A stretch of DNA of 64,000 bases from Paragorgia papillata (lineage: Eukaryota; Cnidaria; Anthozoa; Scleralcyonacea; Coralliidae): contig JAWNZC010000445.1 of assembly GCA_035771165.1 (NCBI GenBank), positions 1,150,001 through 1,214,000 on the forward strand, given 5' to 3'. Positions 1-39,401 of the stretch are shown piece by piece; within the stretch, counting starts at the first letter, position 1; each line of letters starts with the position of its first letter. The notes beneath the pieces are model-generated. The model saw only the letters and a program-made list of their open reading frames with translations, was not told where the DNA came from and did no database searches. Made by a program: the position numbers and the translations under genes.

Positions 1-16
1 CGACCCTACACGGCTT

Positions 17-48
17 GGGCGCTCTAAAACACGTGTTTTAGAGCGCCC
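17..48. repeat. perfect 32-bp palindrome
   Basis: The half-site GGGCGCTCTAAAACAC is followed directly by its exact reverse complement, with CACGTG at the centre. Related sequence (TTTTAGAGCG followed by CCTGCATT) recurs near 22262, so this is part of a dispersed repeat. Bases 50-496 otherwise show nothing I can name. Confidence 0.9.
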
Positions 49-496
49 TGCATTGTCCGAAAAACGTGCGTGAACAAAATCGTAAAATTTTGCAATATTC
101 GTGGATACTGCATGCAACACCACAATTTTAAATGAACCGACTCTAATTGACTTCACCACAATAAATAAGTCCACTGAAAGAAGACAGGACTTTACTCAAC
201 TTTTTTTGTCTGCAAATGACTGAACTCGACTCGAATCAAAACATTTTGTGACTTCAAGTGCCGGTACTCTGCTATAGCGACAATATTTTCAGCGCATCGC
301 ATCTTATTGAAAAACGTTGTACTTGGATTCATGCAACTGAGGCAGGGTCAAGCCAGAAAACACATTACAAAGATAAACAAACGCAGAATTGCCTTTTATT
401 TTTCAAAAGACTTATATCACTCTAAGTATCGCTTTCTTTTATAACACGCATTTTTTCTACCGTTACAATAAATATAAATAAAATTTCAAACCAAAG

Positions 497-502
497 TTTA
501 TT
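497..502 (-). terminator. RAD17 poly(A) signal AATAAA
   Basis: AATAAA on the minus strand lies about 60 bases after the RAD17 stop codon, giving a short 3' UTR. Confidence 0.6.
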
Positions 503-561
503 TATAGAATATATATTACATCGAAGTGTGTTACTGTGTTTCGTCGTCTTTCATCGAAGTT

Positions 562-26919
<26,358 letters not shown>

Positions 26920-27007
26920 ATTGTCAAATCGTCTTTAATATTACGTTTTGAACTAGATAGCATAGCAGAAGTGACCAGTAAATCACATTTTGCAGCATTA
27001 TTAATTA

Positions 27008-27043
27008 TTAATACAGCAAATATCGTTGTTTGCTGGTCGCCAT
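27008..27043 (-). promoter_or_regulatory. possible upstream ORF in RAD17 5' leader
   Basis: An ATG in good context (AAACATGGCG) opens an 11-codon frame ending at TAA, about 90 bases upstream of the proposed RAD17 start and in the same putative exon 1. If transcribed, it could dampen translation of RAD17. That the leader extends this far is an inference. Confidence 0.3.
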
Positions 27044-28728
27044 GTTTAAATGTCTTCCTCGACGATCGACCGCAAGCCAAAATGTGTGAGCCCGCAACCT
27101 TCTGTGACCGTGTTTTTTTGTTTTTTTGGGGGTTTTTTGGTGTTTTTTTTAACAACTTTAATGGATTTATAATAATAAACTAATACCCACATGGGAAGAG
27201 CGCGAACGAGACTCGAGGACCCATGCGAGGCGCTCCCCCGTAGAAATGAAAAATACATAAATATATAAATCAACTAGACTTATACCAACTACATATGTGG
27301 TGTTTATACTGACGGCAAAAAGTGGCCAATTTTTAAGGTGGTTGAGTATTAAAATATATTCCTGTGTGTTGTTTATGAATTTAAATGTTCTCAAAGGATC
27401 GTTGTTGAGCGTTCCTAAGCGGTTAAATACTTTACCGTCATAATTCTCATAAAATAACCATGCCCCACATTCAGTCCATATTCTAGCCCATGAAATATTC
27501 CTTGAAACAGATCATGGGCTACAAAACAAATATAATAATTTAACTAACTTTTCTCAATGTATATAATACTAAATAGTTCACATTTATTGAAACGCGAAAA
27601 GATATGTAAAAGTCGGCATGAGGTGTTTGTTCATGCATGCGCAGGCACAATAATTAGTGCACGTTCGTCTTTTGGCCACAACTTTCCTACACGCGTTTCC
27701 TCCTGTACTTACAGCATGGACTGAATGAGGGTAACCTTCCCTAATTCTATGGGGAACAGTTAAGACTCAGTCGATGATATAGGGTTATCCAGTATAAATA
27801 AAGATTATAAAAGTTAGTTTAGCTAGTTTAGTTTGGCAATGAAAAAAAGTCATAAGTGACGTGAAAAAATGTATTGCCGTATCTAGTTTTGTGAAAGATA
27901 ACGTAATGGTGGCCATTATGAGATCTATCACATTAAAACTAAAGAGTAACTCGACACATTGCTGTCATGGCCTTCCTCATGCAAAGCTGGAAAATAATTG
28001 TCTGGCCGCAGCCAGAATAAAATGACTGAAGACCAATTCGGACAGGAAAGAGTTGATGGCTGATAAACTGATACGTCGCTGCACTGCTAACAATCTTGAG
28101 TGACAGTTGATAACCTTTTGTCCGTTGCGCTTTGCTATATATATATATTCAAAGTAGCATTGGCCTATAATTAGCAGCACTATTTTTTTAAACATTTTCT
28201 TATCACTAATTTATCAAAGTTCGTTGGGAATTTTCCAAAGTTTTTTTCATAAATTGGCAACTACACTGCAACCATGGTTGCCAATAACGAAGGGCGGCAC
28301 ATCAGTGCATGCATGCAAACTATGTAGCTCCAAATCAAAGTCCATTCACTGAATTGATACCCCGCGGTAAACGGATATAAGAACAACTGAAAACGATACC
28401 TAAAAACCGGGCGTTTTGATATTTGATCTTATTTATGATAGTGAATAATATTTGATTTTGCAGTTGACTAGCACGCCCAACACGCCCAATTAAAATACTT
28501 CAGGAATTGATTCTGTTGATACGTTAATTTCAACAAAGTCACACCCAACGTGGCCCGGTAAAGGGTTAAAGACAATCAAGAAGAACACGTTGAAAAATAT
28601 AACTTATTAAAATCGTTTCTTTCTAGAAATTGACAGAGTATATATTCTTCGAAAAACAAAACATTTTTCTGCGGAAGTCAAAATGATAATTGATAATTCA
28701 TTATAATATTTATTACTTTTATTTATTA

Positions 28729-28925
28729 CTCTCTCTCTCTTCTGTGGAATGACCTGCTTAGTGAAGTAAGGTCAACCACGTCTTTAAAATCATTTAAGAA
28801 AATAATTTCTACCTTCAGTTTCTCCGATTAACCTTACTATACACTTGTAATACTTGTAAATACTTGTATGTAACGTCTTTTTAGTTAGTTTATATAATAA
28901 TACAAAAACGAAAATGAAATACTAT
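28729..28925 (+). pseudogene. 3' end of a non-LTR retrotransposon (LINE)
   Basis: The frame LWNDLLSEVRSTTSLKSFKK ends at a stop (28829-28831). This is the standard C-terminus of LINE reverse-transcriptase ORFs (LWNSLP...V...SL..FKK). It is followed by an AT-rich 3' tail. The copy is 5'-truncated and dead. Confidence 0.75.
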
Positions 28926-29302
28926 ATTTTTAAGTACTGCATGTATTTTTCTCGGCTTTCACGGCCTGTAATTGTGACGCTTTGAAGTTTGTACCTATTG
29001 CACCCGCCCAAAATTACTGTCTTTTACTGATACCAGATCATTAATTACCATGTATAGTAAAATGACATATTTACCCGAAGTAAATATCGATAGCGGAAAA
29101 GGTGTGGAGACGTTCTTCAAGGGGATTCTTTTTTTATATTTTATTTTTGTACACTGTTTACATTATCACAAAAAATAAATTAATAATTCTGTCATAACAC
29201 GGTGCGCTGGCGTTGATGGAAATGACAGTATTTATACTGTTCCTATAGACCACTTTCATAATATTGATTAACTTAAATATTCTTCTATGCCTGCATCTTA
29301 CA

Positions 29303-29537
29303 TTTGATTTCACATTACTTTATCGCCGTGTGTTGCGAAGTTCGTTCGGAAGTTCAGTAGATATTCGTTCGGAAGTTCGGAATTCAGACGTTGCCAAGGT
29401 TGAAAATTATCCATTCAAATTGCGAGCTTTGGATCAAAACCCATTCTGATTGGATAATTTTTCAACATTAGCAACGTAATTCCGAACTTCCGAACGAATA
29501 TCTGAACTTCCCAACGAAATTCGCAACACACGACGGT
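29303..29537. mobile_element. fold-back element, GAAGTTCGTTCGGAAGTTC family, copy 1
   Basis: Left TGTGTTGCGAA and ATATTCGTTCGGAAGTTCGG are mirrored by CCGAACTTCCGAACGAATAT and TTCGCAACACA. The inner stem is AAATTATCCA/TGGATAATTT-like. A related copy lies at 38396-38525. Confidence 0.85.
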
Positions 29538-29758
29538 AAATAGTTCTGGACTCGTTTGTATATTGTCTGCACTAGTAAAAGCCATCGATATCTTTGCTTT
29601 ATAACGAAGCCAAAAGGTCATTTAGATGCCCATAAACTGAGAATATTTAAGACGGTGACCATTATGAAAATGGTCTGTAATAAATTTGTCATGCGCTGCC
29701 CTGGCAAAGTCAGTTATACTTCAGGTAGGTATAGTGTGCAGCGCTGTTGAAATACAAA

Positions 29759-30390
29759 TACAGTAAAAACCCGCGTATAAGAACCTAGTGGATTAAGAAC
29801 CTGCAGCCTGAAATTTGGCGTTTAGACACCCATTTTATAAGAACCCAGTCAGCCTGAAATTTAAAATAGGTTCTTATTTGGGAGGTCAGTTACAGTTATA
29901 GTACAGAACAGAACAGAACAGATTTATTTGTGCCAATAAGAAAATTATAATACAAAAGTTATTTATAAAATACATTGAAACAAATCACTAAAGCACTGGC
30001 TATTTAGAATAGCAAAGCTAATCTAGCTAAGTATAGCACTAAATCAGGTGTAAACTGAATATAAATAAAAGTAAAAAGGGGCATTTTGTATTGCAACGGA
30101 GTAATAGAATTTGAATTTTGTACATCACGTCAATCCATTCCATGTTACTGAAGTCATTAATCATAATTTTACCTAATACATATGTGTAGTAATTTATTGG
30201 AGTGCATAGGACCACACCCAGGTTATACGTCTGTATCTACAAACTCATGACCCACACCACAGTCTTTGAAAAATAAGAACCTATTTAAGAACCTAAACAG
30301 CCTGATTTTTTCTTATGCATCAAATATATAAGAACCTATTCACGCTGACCTGGAAAAATGTAGGTTCTTATACGCGGGTTTTTACTGTAG
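29759..30390. mobile_element. TIR element, ACAGTAAAAACCCGCGTATA family, copy 1
   Basis: TACAGTAAAAACCCGCGTAT with AAGAACCTA on the left is the reverse complement of the right end. Internal GGTTCTTA/TAAGAACC words recur. A (CAGAA)n-headed LINE-like tail (from 29904) is inserted inside, absent from copy 2 at 58538. Confidence 0.88.
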
Positions 30391-30515
30391 TAGTATAAAA
30401 GTATAGTGTGCCGCGTAGGCAGTGTTGAAATACATATCGAAATATCGTTAGTTTCTAACGTTTCGAGCGTTTTGTTTACACTCTTTACGTTTTCCCCTGA
30501 CGTTAGAAACAACAT
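30390..30515. repeat. dispersed repeat with TCTAACGTTTCGAGCG
   Basis: GCGTAGGCAGTGTTGAAA, ATCGAAATAT and TCTAACGTTTCGAGCG occur here and in the same order at 41945-42060. The TIR element at 29759 seems to have landed in a partial duplicate of it. Confidence 0.75.
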
Positions 30516-32120
30516 TCAATAATTTTCAAGGCTTATTATATATATATCGACAGGTATTGTAGTATTCCGACCACACGCGCACAAACACGGTGGCCATAGC
30601 AACTATAATAAGCGTTTGTGTACGAGGCTGGGGTCATATTGCTGGTATATTGTAATAATAGTACGTATATTTAGTATGTGGGTTTTGTATGGGGATTTCT
30701 TAAGTTTGATGCAGGAGAGAACACTCAGCATGAACGTAGCTTGCAAGTCGGCTCACTCGTTCCTCTTTTGAAAGAAGTGAATCGACTTGCGGGCGGGCTA
30801 CCATAAACTTTTTTATATATATAATGAACGATAATTAGTTTCATGATCAGACGGCCTTTTTACAGTGTCGCAATTCGGCATAGCGTTATAGCAAAATTTG
30901 CTGGCCATCGTGAGACAAATTCACAAACATTCCAAGACGTCCACCTTGTACCCAAACCTTCCAGTTGTTATTTATTGTATTTTCGAGTTCTTGCCTGTAT
31001 ATAAAAAGAAGTAAAAGATCAATAATTTTTCCATTGGTGGTTCTCGTGCAGTTGTTATCAAATCAGTATAGCAGTGCGTGACACTAATTATAATGGTGCA
31101 CGTGATTTGCGCATGCAGTCGTTCGGTTGCCAGAACCTCATCCTCCCTTTCATGCAGTGCCAGTGGGCTATCCGAGTAGCAATGATAGTAAATTGATAAT
31201 TCAGAAGTGAGACGCCTGATATCCGTTCTTCATCATTTGTTGTTTTTTTGCAGTGCATGGGTATATAGTAAAACAATTGCAAACTATTATAATACCAATA
31301 GTGATTACTCTAGACTATAATAATCAACAAACTCATGCGTTTCGTTGCGACATGTCTGGTTTTGTTGTGACACTCCCACGAAACGTAACTGAGGCCAAGA
31401 CGCGCAAAAGATATTAGACATGCAAATAAGATTAGGAAAAGAGTGATATTACCAGTGTGGGTTATTAAAAAAGGTTCACTTATATATTTCCTGAAATAAA
31501 TATTTGTTACTTAGCCGCGTTTATTGGAAAGTTGCAATCAGACGATTTTACTCGTCAAGTGGACAGTACTGTGAAAGCGATAATATTCTCCGACTTCGTT
31601 CCGCGTGAACACAAACGGTCTTCATTCCGATATGGACAACTGCACTTCTCCGCTCCATTTAGGTACTCCTGAACTGAGAGGTAAGGAAATTCGGTCCGTA
31701 AATGCAGGTATATAACCCATTATAAGGTGTTGTGTTACAGAACGGCTTGAAAAAAACATGAATCGTGCATGAAACCACCTCAGAAAACTGATTTTTTTTA
31801 CAGACACAAAGTGGTGATCTAAGAAACGGTGATGTGTAGAAGCGATCGAATTGTCTTCTACTCACATTATGATACTTAAAAATCTAAATTAATAAATTAA
31901 TACATTGCACATGTGAACTGTTGACTTGCAATAATATAGAACATTGTCAAAATTCTTCAAAATTCTCGAAACCCGTTCATACCTCTGACGGAGACTCATT
32001 CTTACAGTTGGAGTCTACGACTACTTATGAGTATACTCTCAGTATATATAGACTATATTAGCCTGCGTATCGCGTAGCCAGCGCTGGGGATTTGGACGGA
32101 CCCAGGGCCGGCTACAAAGG

Positions 32121-32491
32121 TAACACCGCTGCCAAACGTTTGCGCATCATGAGTGAGTTTGGATGAGTAAACATTGCAAGAGAAGTGGGAACTAGCCATG
32201 GCAACAACAACCAGACAGTAAAGACTAAGTAAGACTCGACTATTCATATATTTATGTTTTAAAAAAAGGGTAATGAAAATTACGAAGGGGTCATTTCAGA
32301 ATATGTTACAATATTGACAAAGATTAAGCCATGCACAACTTACCAACCTTTTCTTTTTGGTAGTATGCTTGTAATTTTAACTTTTGTGTCGGACTATCGG
32401 ACCAGTCCAAATATTTCAGTGTTTTCCTGCACTTTTTTTGAGGTGCGAGCTCGGACGTCGCGCATGCGCAAAACGTTTGGCAGCGCTGTTG
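32121..32491. mobile_element. TIR element, ACCGCTGCCAAACGTTTGCG family, copy 1
   Basis: ACACCGCTGCCAAACGTTTG on the left is mirrored by CAAAACGTTTGGCAGCGCTG on the right. The interior (AACCAGACAGTAAAGACTAA, AAAATTACGAAGGGGT) is shared with 59462-59822. Confidence 0.9.
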
Positions 32492-32624
32492 GCTAAGACT
32501 ATATATGTATGTCTTACTGAGGTTTTTGGCTTATATATGCACTGAAAAATTAAAGCAGACCACCAGTGGCGCAACTAGGCATCTGGGGGCCCGTGGGTTG
32601 ATTACTTCGGGGGCCCTTTCCGAT

Positions 32625-32740
32625 TTAGTGACCACATTTCTAGGGGGGTTCGGGGGTATGCTCCCCCTGAAAATTTTTGAATCTAGGGTCTCTGAAATGG
32701 CATTTCCTGCACTTTGAGGGCACTTTTGAGCAAAATCTAA
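32625..32740. repeat. dispersed repeat, copy 2
   Basis: Partner of 950-1085: CATTTCTAGGGGGGTT, GGGGGTATG, TCTGAAATGGCATTT in the same order. Nearby GGGGGCCC and GGGCCCC words (32585 to 33080) suggest a larger diverged element. Confidence 0.7.
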
Positions 32741-33529
32741 TCACTTCACACTCTGTTAAAGTGTGCAGATTATTTGAATAGATTCATAACTGCATTCATT
32801 CCATTCCGCATAGCCTGCGCGCAAACATTTTACCCAATCTCCACGGATTGGGTAAAAAGTCACATGCTAACAAGGGCACTTCTTGCAAAAAATTTTTTGG
32901 GGTAAATACCCCCTACCCCCAAAAGGCAAAGACCACGTTATGTTGATGTTTTATGTCAGCAGTCTGAAACAACACAACATAACAACATAGTTGGAAGACA
33001 TGATAATAATATAATGTCATGACATGATAATAATAATGACGTCACAAAATGCTCGGGCCCCCTAATTAATTCCTTTTGCTCGGGCCCCTTGGGGTTTACC
33101 CACCCTTCCCACCCAGTAGTTGGGCCACTGCAGACCACCAAACTGAAAAATATAGTTTAAGTAACCTAATCGTCATGGCAACCGATTAGTTTTCACTTAC
33201 GGTTTGCCTGCCGGCTCACTATAGAAACGTTTGAGCTTATATTAAAGTTTGACTAATTCGATACTATGGCGACTTTGTAATAATATACTTGCTAATCTGT
33301 ATATATCTGCAAGTTTTGAAATATGTTTTAATAATTTTAATGATATATACGACACTAACTTTCCACAATTCTGACTGCTTGCAGCCTTACTTGACGTCCT
33401 GACATACCTTATTCGCATATTATTATTACATATTATTATTACATATTATTAAAAAGGACAAAATTTTGAACTTTCAACGACATACACAGCAAAATTGTAA
33501 ATTCTAACCTAGAAAAAAATTCTTGAGAA

Positions 33530-33765
33530 ATTCTTATTATAAGCAATAATTTTCTTAAAATAAGAAAATTCAAGAAAATTTTTCAAGGCTAGAATTAATT
33601 TTACTTAAAACAAGCAAATATTTTCTAAGCAAGAACAAACCAAGAATTAATCAGTTTTACTTAAAACAAGAAAATATTTTCTAAGCAAGAACAAACAAGA
33701 ATTAATTTTACTTAAAACAAGCAAATATTTTCTAAGCAAGAACAACTGACCAAGAATTAATTTTA
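33530..33765. repeat. tandem repeat, about 55-70 bp units
   Basis: Units contain AAGAATTAATTTTACTTAAA, ACAAGCAAATATTTTC and TAAGCAAGAACAA, in about 3.5 imperfect copies. Confidence 0.85.
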
Positions 33766-34619
33766 CGTGCGAGTGTGGTATTTTTCCTGAACACCTCTAT
33801 AGTCTATATACTCTCTAGTGATTAAAATTACAACTTATCAGAAATATAAGTAGAATTGATTGAATCGAAAATGTTATTAGATTAGTTGACGGATCAAATT
33901 TACACTGTTTTCCTTATTAAAAGTTTGGCTAAGCGAAAAATAGAGAAAATATACACAAAATAGATCTCACACCACCCTGCATGCTACAGGGCACTCGGAA
34001 GCATTGGCAATTTTTATTAAACTAAAAGGCGAAAACAAAAAGCTGATTGTGAGACAGTATTGCACAGAAGTTTATGTTCTGCTAATAGGTGATGAAAATC
34101 ATTTGCAAAACTGGCGGGTCATGCAGCTGTTATCAGCAGCTAGTTTGTCACTGTCCACCTTTCGGCTTGAATTTATTAGCTTGAATTGCGTGAAATCTCC
34201 AAATTGTTTTCCTATATAGCTGTTAACAAGTTACAGCAGCACTGTACGACGAAGCTAGATTGTTTATATATACTGCAAATTAAGCTGCGCTTAGACTAAG
34301 TGTTTAGCTTTTCGTCAGTTCACCATGAGAATCTATAAATAATTTCACCAGCATCAGATGTGCTTAATGTTTGAATTTCTTTAAACAGTTCTTGTAATTG
34401 TCAAAAATAGTTGCGAGGACAGATTGCCAGTACAGGTCAACTGTTCAGTCAATTCAGACGGCGCCTGCTCAACATACGTCACAGAGATCGTGCATGGAAC
34501 AAACCTTTGAACCTCTTGGCATGGCTAAAAATAACGTATATACGAAGTGACTGATCACAAACTGCAGTGCATGAGAACTGTTTTATATATATATATGACA
34601 AACTGCAATGCATGAGAAC

Positions 34620-34723
<104 letters not shown>

Positions 34724-35104
34724 TCCATGCATGAATATTACGAAACGATTTAAATTCGTCTGTAGTTGACTAGTGGTTATATTTAAGGATATGAATGCAG
34801 CATTTACGTTACAATAAAACTGTTAAAACGTCGTCCTGGATTCGAAAAACGGTCCTGTTTATAAGACGCCGCCGCAACGTCGCATGCATCATGGAGTAAT
34901 TTAATAGTATAACTAAGTCTATATATATATATATATAATATATATAGTGAAAAGATTGACAGACGTTAAGTGTTTCTGCATCGAGTTTTGCCAGAAGGAG
35001 AACAGATATACTAATTTTGGGTTGCTTGCAATTGCTTTCAGGCCAAAAGATTAAAAAATACAGAAAATAACTCAAACATGCACCGTTAAAAATTGTTTAA
35101 TGTA

Positions 35105-35345
35105 CACCTCAAAGGAGGCCTCAGACTGGACGAGAATGCAGTTTAATTGAACCAAAACGCCAGGTTTTTTAAAAACATGGTTAAAAATAGTTTAACCTTT
35201 AAAGTACACTTCAAACGGGGCCTCAAACTGGACGAGAATGTAATTAAATTAAACCAAAACGCCAGTTTTTTTAAAAACATGGTTAAAAATAGTTTAACCT
35301 TTGAAGTACACTTCAAACGTGGCCTCAAACTGGACTGGATCGACA
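35105..35345. repeat. tandem repeat, about 118-bp unit
   Basis: Two full and one partial copy of AACCAAAACGCCAG, TTTTTTAAAAACATGGTTAA, TTTAACCTTT and GGCCTCAAACTGGACGAGAA. Confidence 0.85.
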
Positions 35346-36649
35346 GGAACACATTTTAATTAAAATCAAACTGACGCCAGTCTGTATATAGGTATAAATG
35401 TTTCATGCAAATAAATTGATGGTGGTCAGCGTTCAATTATAAACACTACTGGAGAAGTTCTTAATTTATTCTCCATTGGCGTTGTAACCAACTCGTCCAG
35501 ATCAAACAAAAAATCAACTATAGTCACCGAAAGTTTTAAGTTGTGTCTCGTTTGACCGCCAACTGTGATAACTTGCGTTGGCTTGCAACTAATCAGCATG
35601 AGCTTGTTCAAATTCCATCGCAAGCTCTTTTTCGCCTTGCGATGAGTTGCGAATCATTCAGGACCCATGTCAGCTCAAGTCACGACAAGTTAACTTGCGG
35701 TGACGTGCGTTCTCATTTGTCGATTGGCCGGGCTTAACACTGAACGGTTATCTAGTGATAAAAAAAGAAAAGATGTTAAAAGGGGCAGTGAAAAAACAGT
35801 GGCGAGTGACCATTGGCATCAATGTCTAATGACCCTGTGGCGAATCGAGAGATTCACATTCCCGTACATTTTTTATACTAACCTATAATGTAATTATCTC
35901 AATTGTACGCTATTGTTTCAAAATATTTGACTTGAATATGTCCTAGTCCTTTCTATTACCTCTTTTATAAGAGTGAACACTGGCCTATCCATGCATTGGT
36001 CGTAAATTTCAGTAGTAGCAAAAATGGCGGTATTTACGTCACCAGAATCCAGCAAGGATACTTTGAAAAAGAAAGCTTGTCATGCACCTTCTAAATTAAT
36101 TTTGACATATCTTATAATCAGTAACTCCTCCCAGGATTTCTAATCATATGAGTTGGCAAAGAATCAATTTATGGTACTCGGGTAGAGTTGCACTTAAAAT
36201 TATATTCCAACTAGTTGTCTATCACCAGATAGTTAACGAGGCGCAGCTGAGGGCGAGTCAGCGTTCCAACTTGTTCCTACGGTTCTTATAGTTACAGCTG
36301 AGTGTGCGCCGGAACTCCAGTATAGATTCTAAAGTCAACACGTGCACTCCCAAAACATTGTGAACTTCAAACGGGTTCGCATCAAACTTACCAACATTCT
36401 TCCATAATCCCTCCCTTGGCGCCCGAGAACTCCAACCTTGACGAGTAAACTCGTCTCGGGCGTTAGCCAGAGTAAAATCGTCTGACGTTAGCCAGAGTAA
36501 AATAAGGCTGCATCGTTCCAAAATAAACTATACAGACGCGAAATTCGTACGTTCCCGACATCGTGTGAACGTGGTCATAAAAACGAGGCTACCAGAGAGA
36601 GTCGGAGAGGGGATAAAAAGTTGTCAAAAATTATCATTAAATATAAAGA

Positions 36650-36764
36650 GGGTATTACACCATGACTCATAATAAATAGAACGATATAGCTCAAAGAATA
36701 TGGATTACATGGATGTTTTCGAGTAAATTCCATATCTTCTCGCCAGTCGCCATGGTGTAATATG
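36650..36764. mobile_element. fold-back element I
   Basis: GGGTATTACACCATGACT on the left is answered by GCCATGGTGTAATAT on the right, with CAAAGAATATGGA/TTCCATATCTTC in the stem. Confidence 0.65.
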
Positions 36765-38395
36765 AACGATTGTGATCATGAAAGTGATGTTGATAGCCGC
36801 CGCGCTGATCTAAAATTTCTAGAAAATACAAATAAAAAAATACAATGATGTAGCTTCAATAGTATATTGTGATGAGTAATGAGTAATGAGTAATGAGTAA
36901 TGATTTTTATTTAACGTCGTAAACACAGGATGTGGTCGCCCAATCATCCGAGCCAGAGGATCATGTTAAAAGTGCACGACATAAGCTATAAGACCTAACG
37001 TGTTGATTTTTTCAAATAAAGAACTGAAATGTGAATTTTAACTTGGCGATATGCCACTGAATGGCAAGCATGATTTACGAGAAATACACCATGCCCGGTT
37101 TCCATTCCCAGTATTCTCGGATGTAGCAATTAAAACTAATGATTATACGAATGTTTTAGTTCCTGGTAAAATAAAAATAAATAATATATCAGTAATGTAG
37201 TAATATAATTAAAGGTATATTGTCTATTGCATCGAGTGGCTTAAGTTTCTTCTAAAAGCTAGCCTTGGCTCAGCAATTGAAAATTCAGAAACAAAGAAGG
37301 TTCCATGTTTCAATATTTAATTTCCGATTCACACCCAGGCTTTACTTGTCAGTCGAAAAGCTATAAGTGTTACTGAGAAAAAGTTTCCGTTCAAGCGGTA
37401 TAGTTGATCATGAGAAAATTGCTGACTTGACGTCATGGCGGCCATTTTGGAAGAACTTTAACAAAATAATTCATTAGCAGCTATTGTATTTGGAGTATGT
37501 TTTCCTCCAACATGGCCGCAACTTCTTTGTCTTCTAATTTTATATCTCAAGGGATTGATTGCAAACCACCAATATATACTGAACAAGAAATAGTCACTCA
37601 ACATTTATTCAACAAGGAAGATGCCTGCCTTGAACTTCCGCATTTTATCATTTTACCAGACATCATATTTTTTGCACGGAAATGGAAATTATCATGCACA
37701 TCAAATGCATCCGAACTGAAAAAGTAAGAATTAAGCTTGGATTATATATTGATGGCCGTGAGCTGCCAAGATTTTAGATGACGAAATACGGATCGACTTT
37801 CCTACGTAAAGTCCATGCATCATTACGTCTGATAATATACCCCAGTGTCAGCCCACGATTATTGACCCCAGTGCACCCAGCAATTAATCCCAAACAACAG
37901 TGCAGAAATGTGTTACCACAGTACAAAGGTATTATAAAAACAGCGAAGAGCCAATCATGAAGACTATAGAATCGTATTGGTTGGTGTGCATCTTACGTCA
38001 TTGTCGCCATGTTGGTTGAATTTGCAAGTTTTTCATCATCTGCAATTATATATAATTTCGTCGGACATGGCGAAAATATCTTTCTCCTTCAAGGGATTGG
38101 TTGTACACCACCTATACCTCATGCACATGCATGCACGCAACTTAACTGACTCTGATTTTAAATTATAACAACTCACAACGGTCTAAAGAAATGAAAAGTT
38201 TAAAATTTTGAGTCATTTAATAGCGTCATATATGTTGTCAGAATAATTGAATTAGGTACACAGTGTAATTTATTCATATTAATCAGTTTCACGCCGAGAG
38301 TATGACTCGACCTAGCCGAATATTTGCATGTTAAAATATATGTTGATATTACAGTCATTTGCAACTCACTTTTCACCCAAATCTTCAGAAGTCGC

Positions 38396-38525
38396 AAGTT
38401 CGGTGGGAAGTTCAAAGTTCGTTTTGAACTACGCATTTGATTGGCTGCTAGGAACCAAGCAACCAATCAAATAGTGCAGAGTTCAAAACGAACTTCCGAA
38501 CGAACTTCCGCGAACGAACTTCCGA
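38396..38525. mobile_element. fold-back element, GAAGTTCGTTCGGAAGTTC family, copy 2
   Basis: AGTTCAAAGTTCGTTTTGAAC and ATTTGATTGG on the left are mirrored by CCAATCAAAT and GTTCAAAACGAACTTCCG on the right. Same terminal words as 29303-29537. Confidence 0.8.
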
Positions 38526-38911
38526 ATCGAGAGGTTCTTTGTGAACAGCTGTTAAGATAGTAATAGGTCGAGGTTTCATTTCGCTCTTTCCTTGACTCAT
38601 CGCGCCGTGGATCTTTCGGTTTGATTATAGTTGCTGGCCACATCGGCCGATTTAACACCGCAGCCAGATTTCTCAGTTCCTGGGCATGTATATAGAAAAT
38701 CAACAAATACCAGGCTCACATCCAACACTCAGAATCATGTTGATCAACGATATAAAACCGGCCTCAGCTGAAAACGATGTCAGTACATATATCGAGCCAA
38801 ACAGCTTTCGTCCTTCAAAGAGCTATTTAAAGAAAAATACGGCGAAAATCTGATCAGGAGAATGTCCGTGCGCTTCAAATACCCTCATCATTTTTTTGGA
38901 TTTGTTTAGCA
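38524..38911. repeat. duplicated block, copy 1
   Basis: Shares CGAGAGGTTCTT, CGCTCTTTCCTTGACTCATC, GTTGCTGGCCACATCGGCCG and GAAAATCTGATCAG with 39012-39401. A shorter inverted copy lies at 39462-39600. Confidence 0.92.
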
Positions 38912-39011
38912 ACTTCCTCTTAAAATATTTAATTCAATGCCATTTGGCATCATTCTCAAGTGAACCACAGTTAATTGTGAGTTAAAAAATGTTAAAATGC
39001 TAATTTAAATC

Positions 39012-39401
39012 ATCGAGAGGTTCTTGGTGCTTTGTGAACACGCAGCTGTTAAGATAGTATTTTAGATCGAGGTTCCATTTCGCTCTTTCCTTGACTCATC
39101 GCCGCGGATCTTTCGGTTTGATTATAGTTGCTGGCCACATCGGCCGATTTAACACCGCAGCCGGCGCCAGATTTCTCAGTTCCTGGGCATGTATAGAAAA
39201 TCAACAAATACCAGGCTCACATCCAACACTCAGAATCATCAATATAAAATCAACGATAAAATCAACGATATAAAAACGATATAAAACCGGCCAAACAGCC
39301 TTCGTCCTTCAAAGAGCTATTTACTGAAGAAAAATACGGCGAAAATCTGATCAGAAGAATGTCCGTGCGCTTCAAAATCCTCATTTTTTTGGACTTGTTT
39401 A
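39012..39401. repeat. duplicated block, copy 2
   Basis: Partner of 38524-38911 in direct orientation, about 490 bases away. It differs by small indels, such as extra AACGATATAAAA units near 39240-39285. Confidence 0.92.

Noticed and set aside
35543..35737. Open frame with a plausible amphipathic sequence
   Set aside because: Built from repeated TTGCGxTGxCTTGC-type words and overlapping frames on both strands; no family recognised.
37497..37727. Open frame starting MFSSNMAATSLSS
   Set aside because: Its sequence (ACATGG, TCTCAAGGGATTG, CACC) recurs near 38010, 50510 and 52460, so it belongs to a dispersed repeat.
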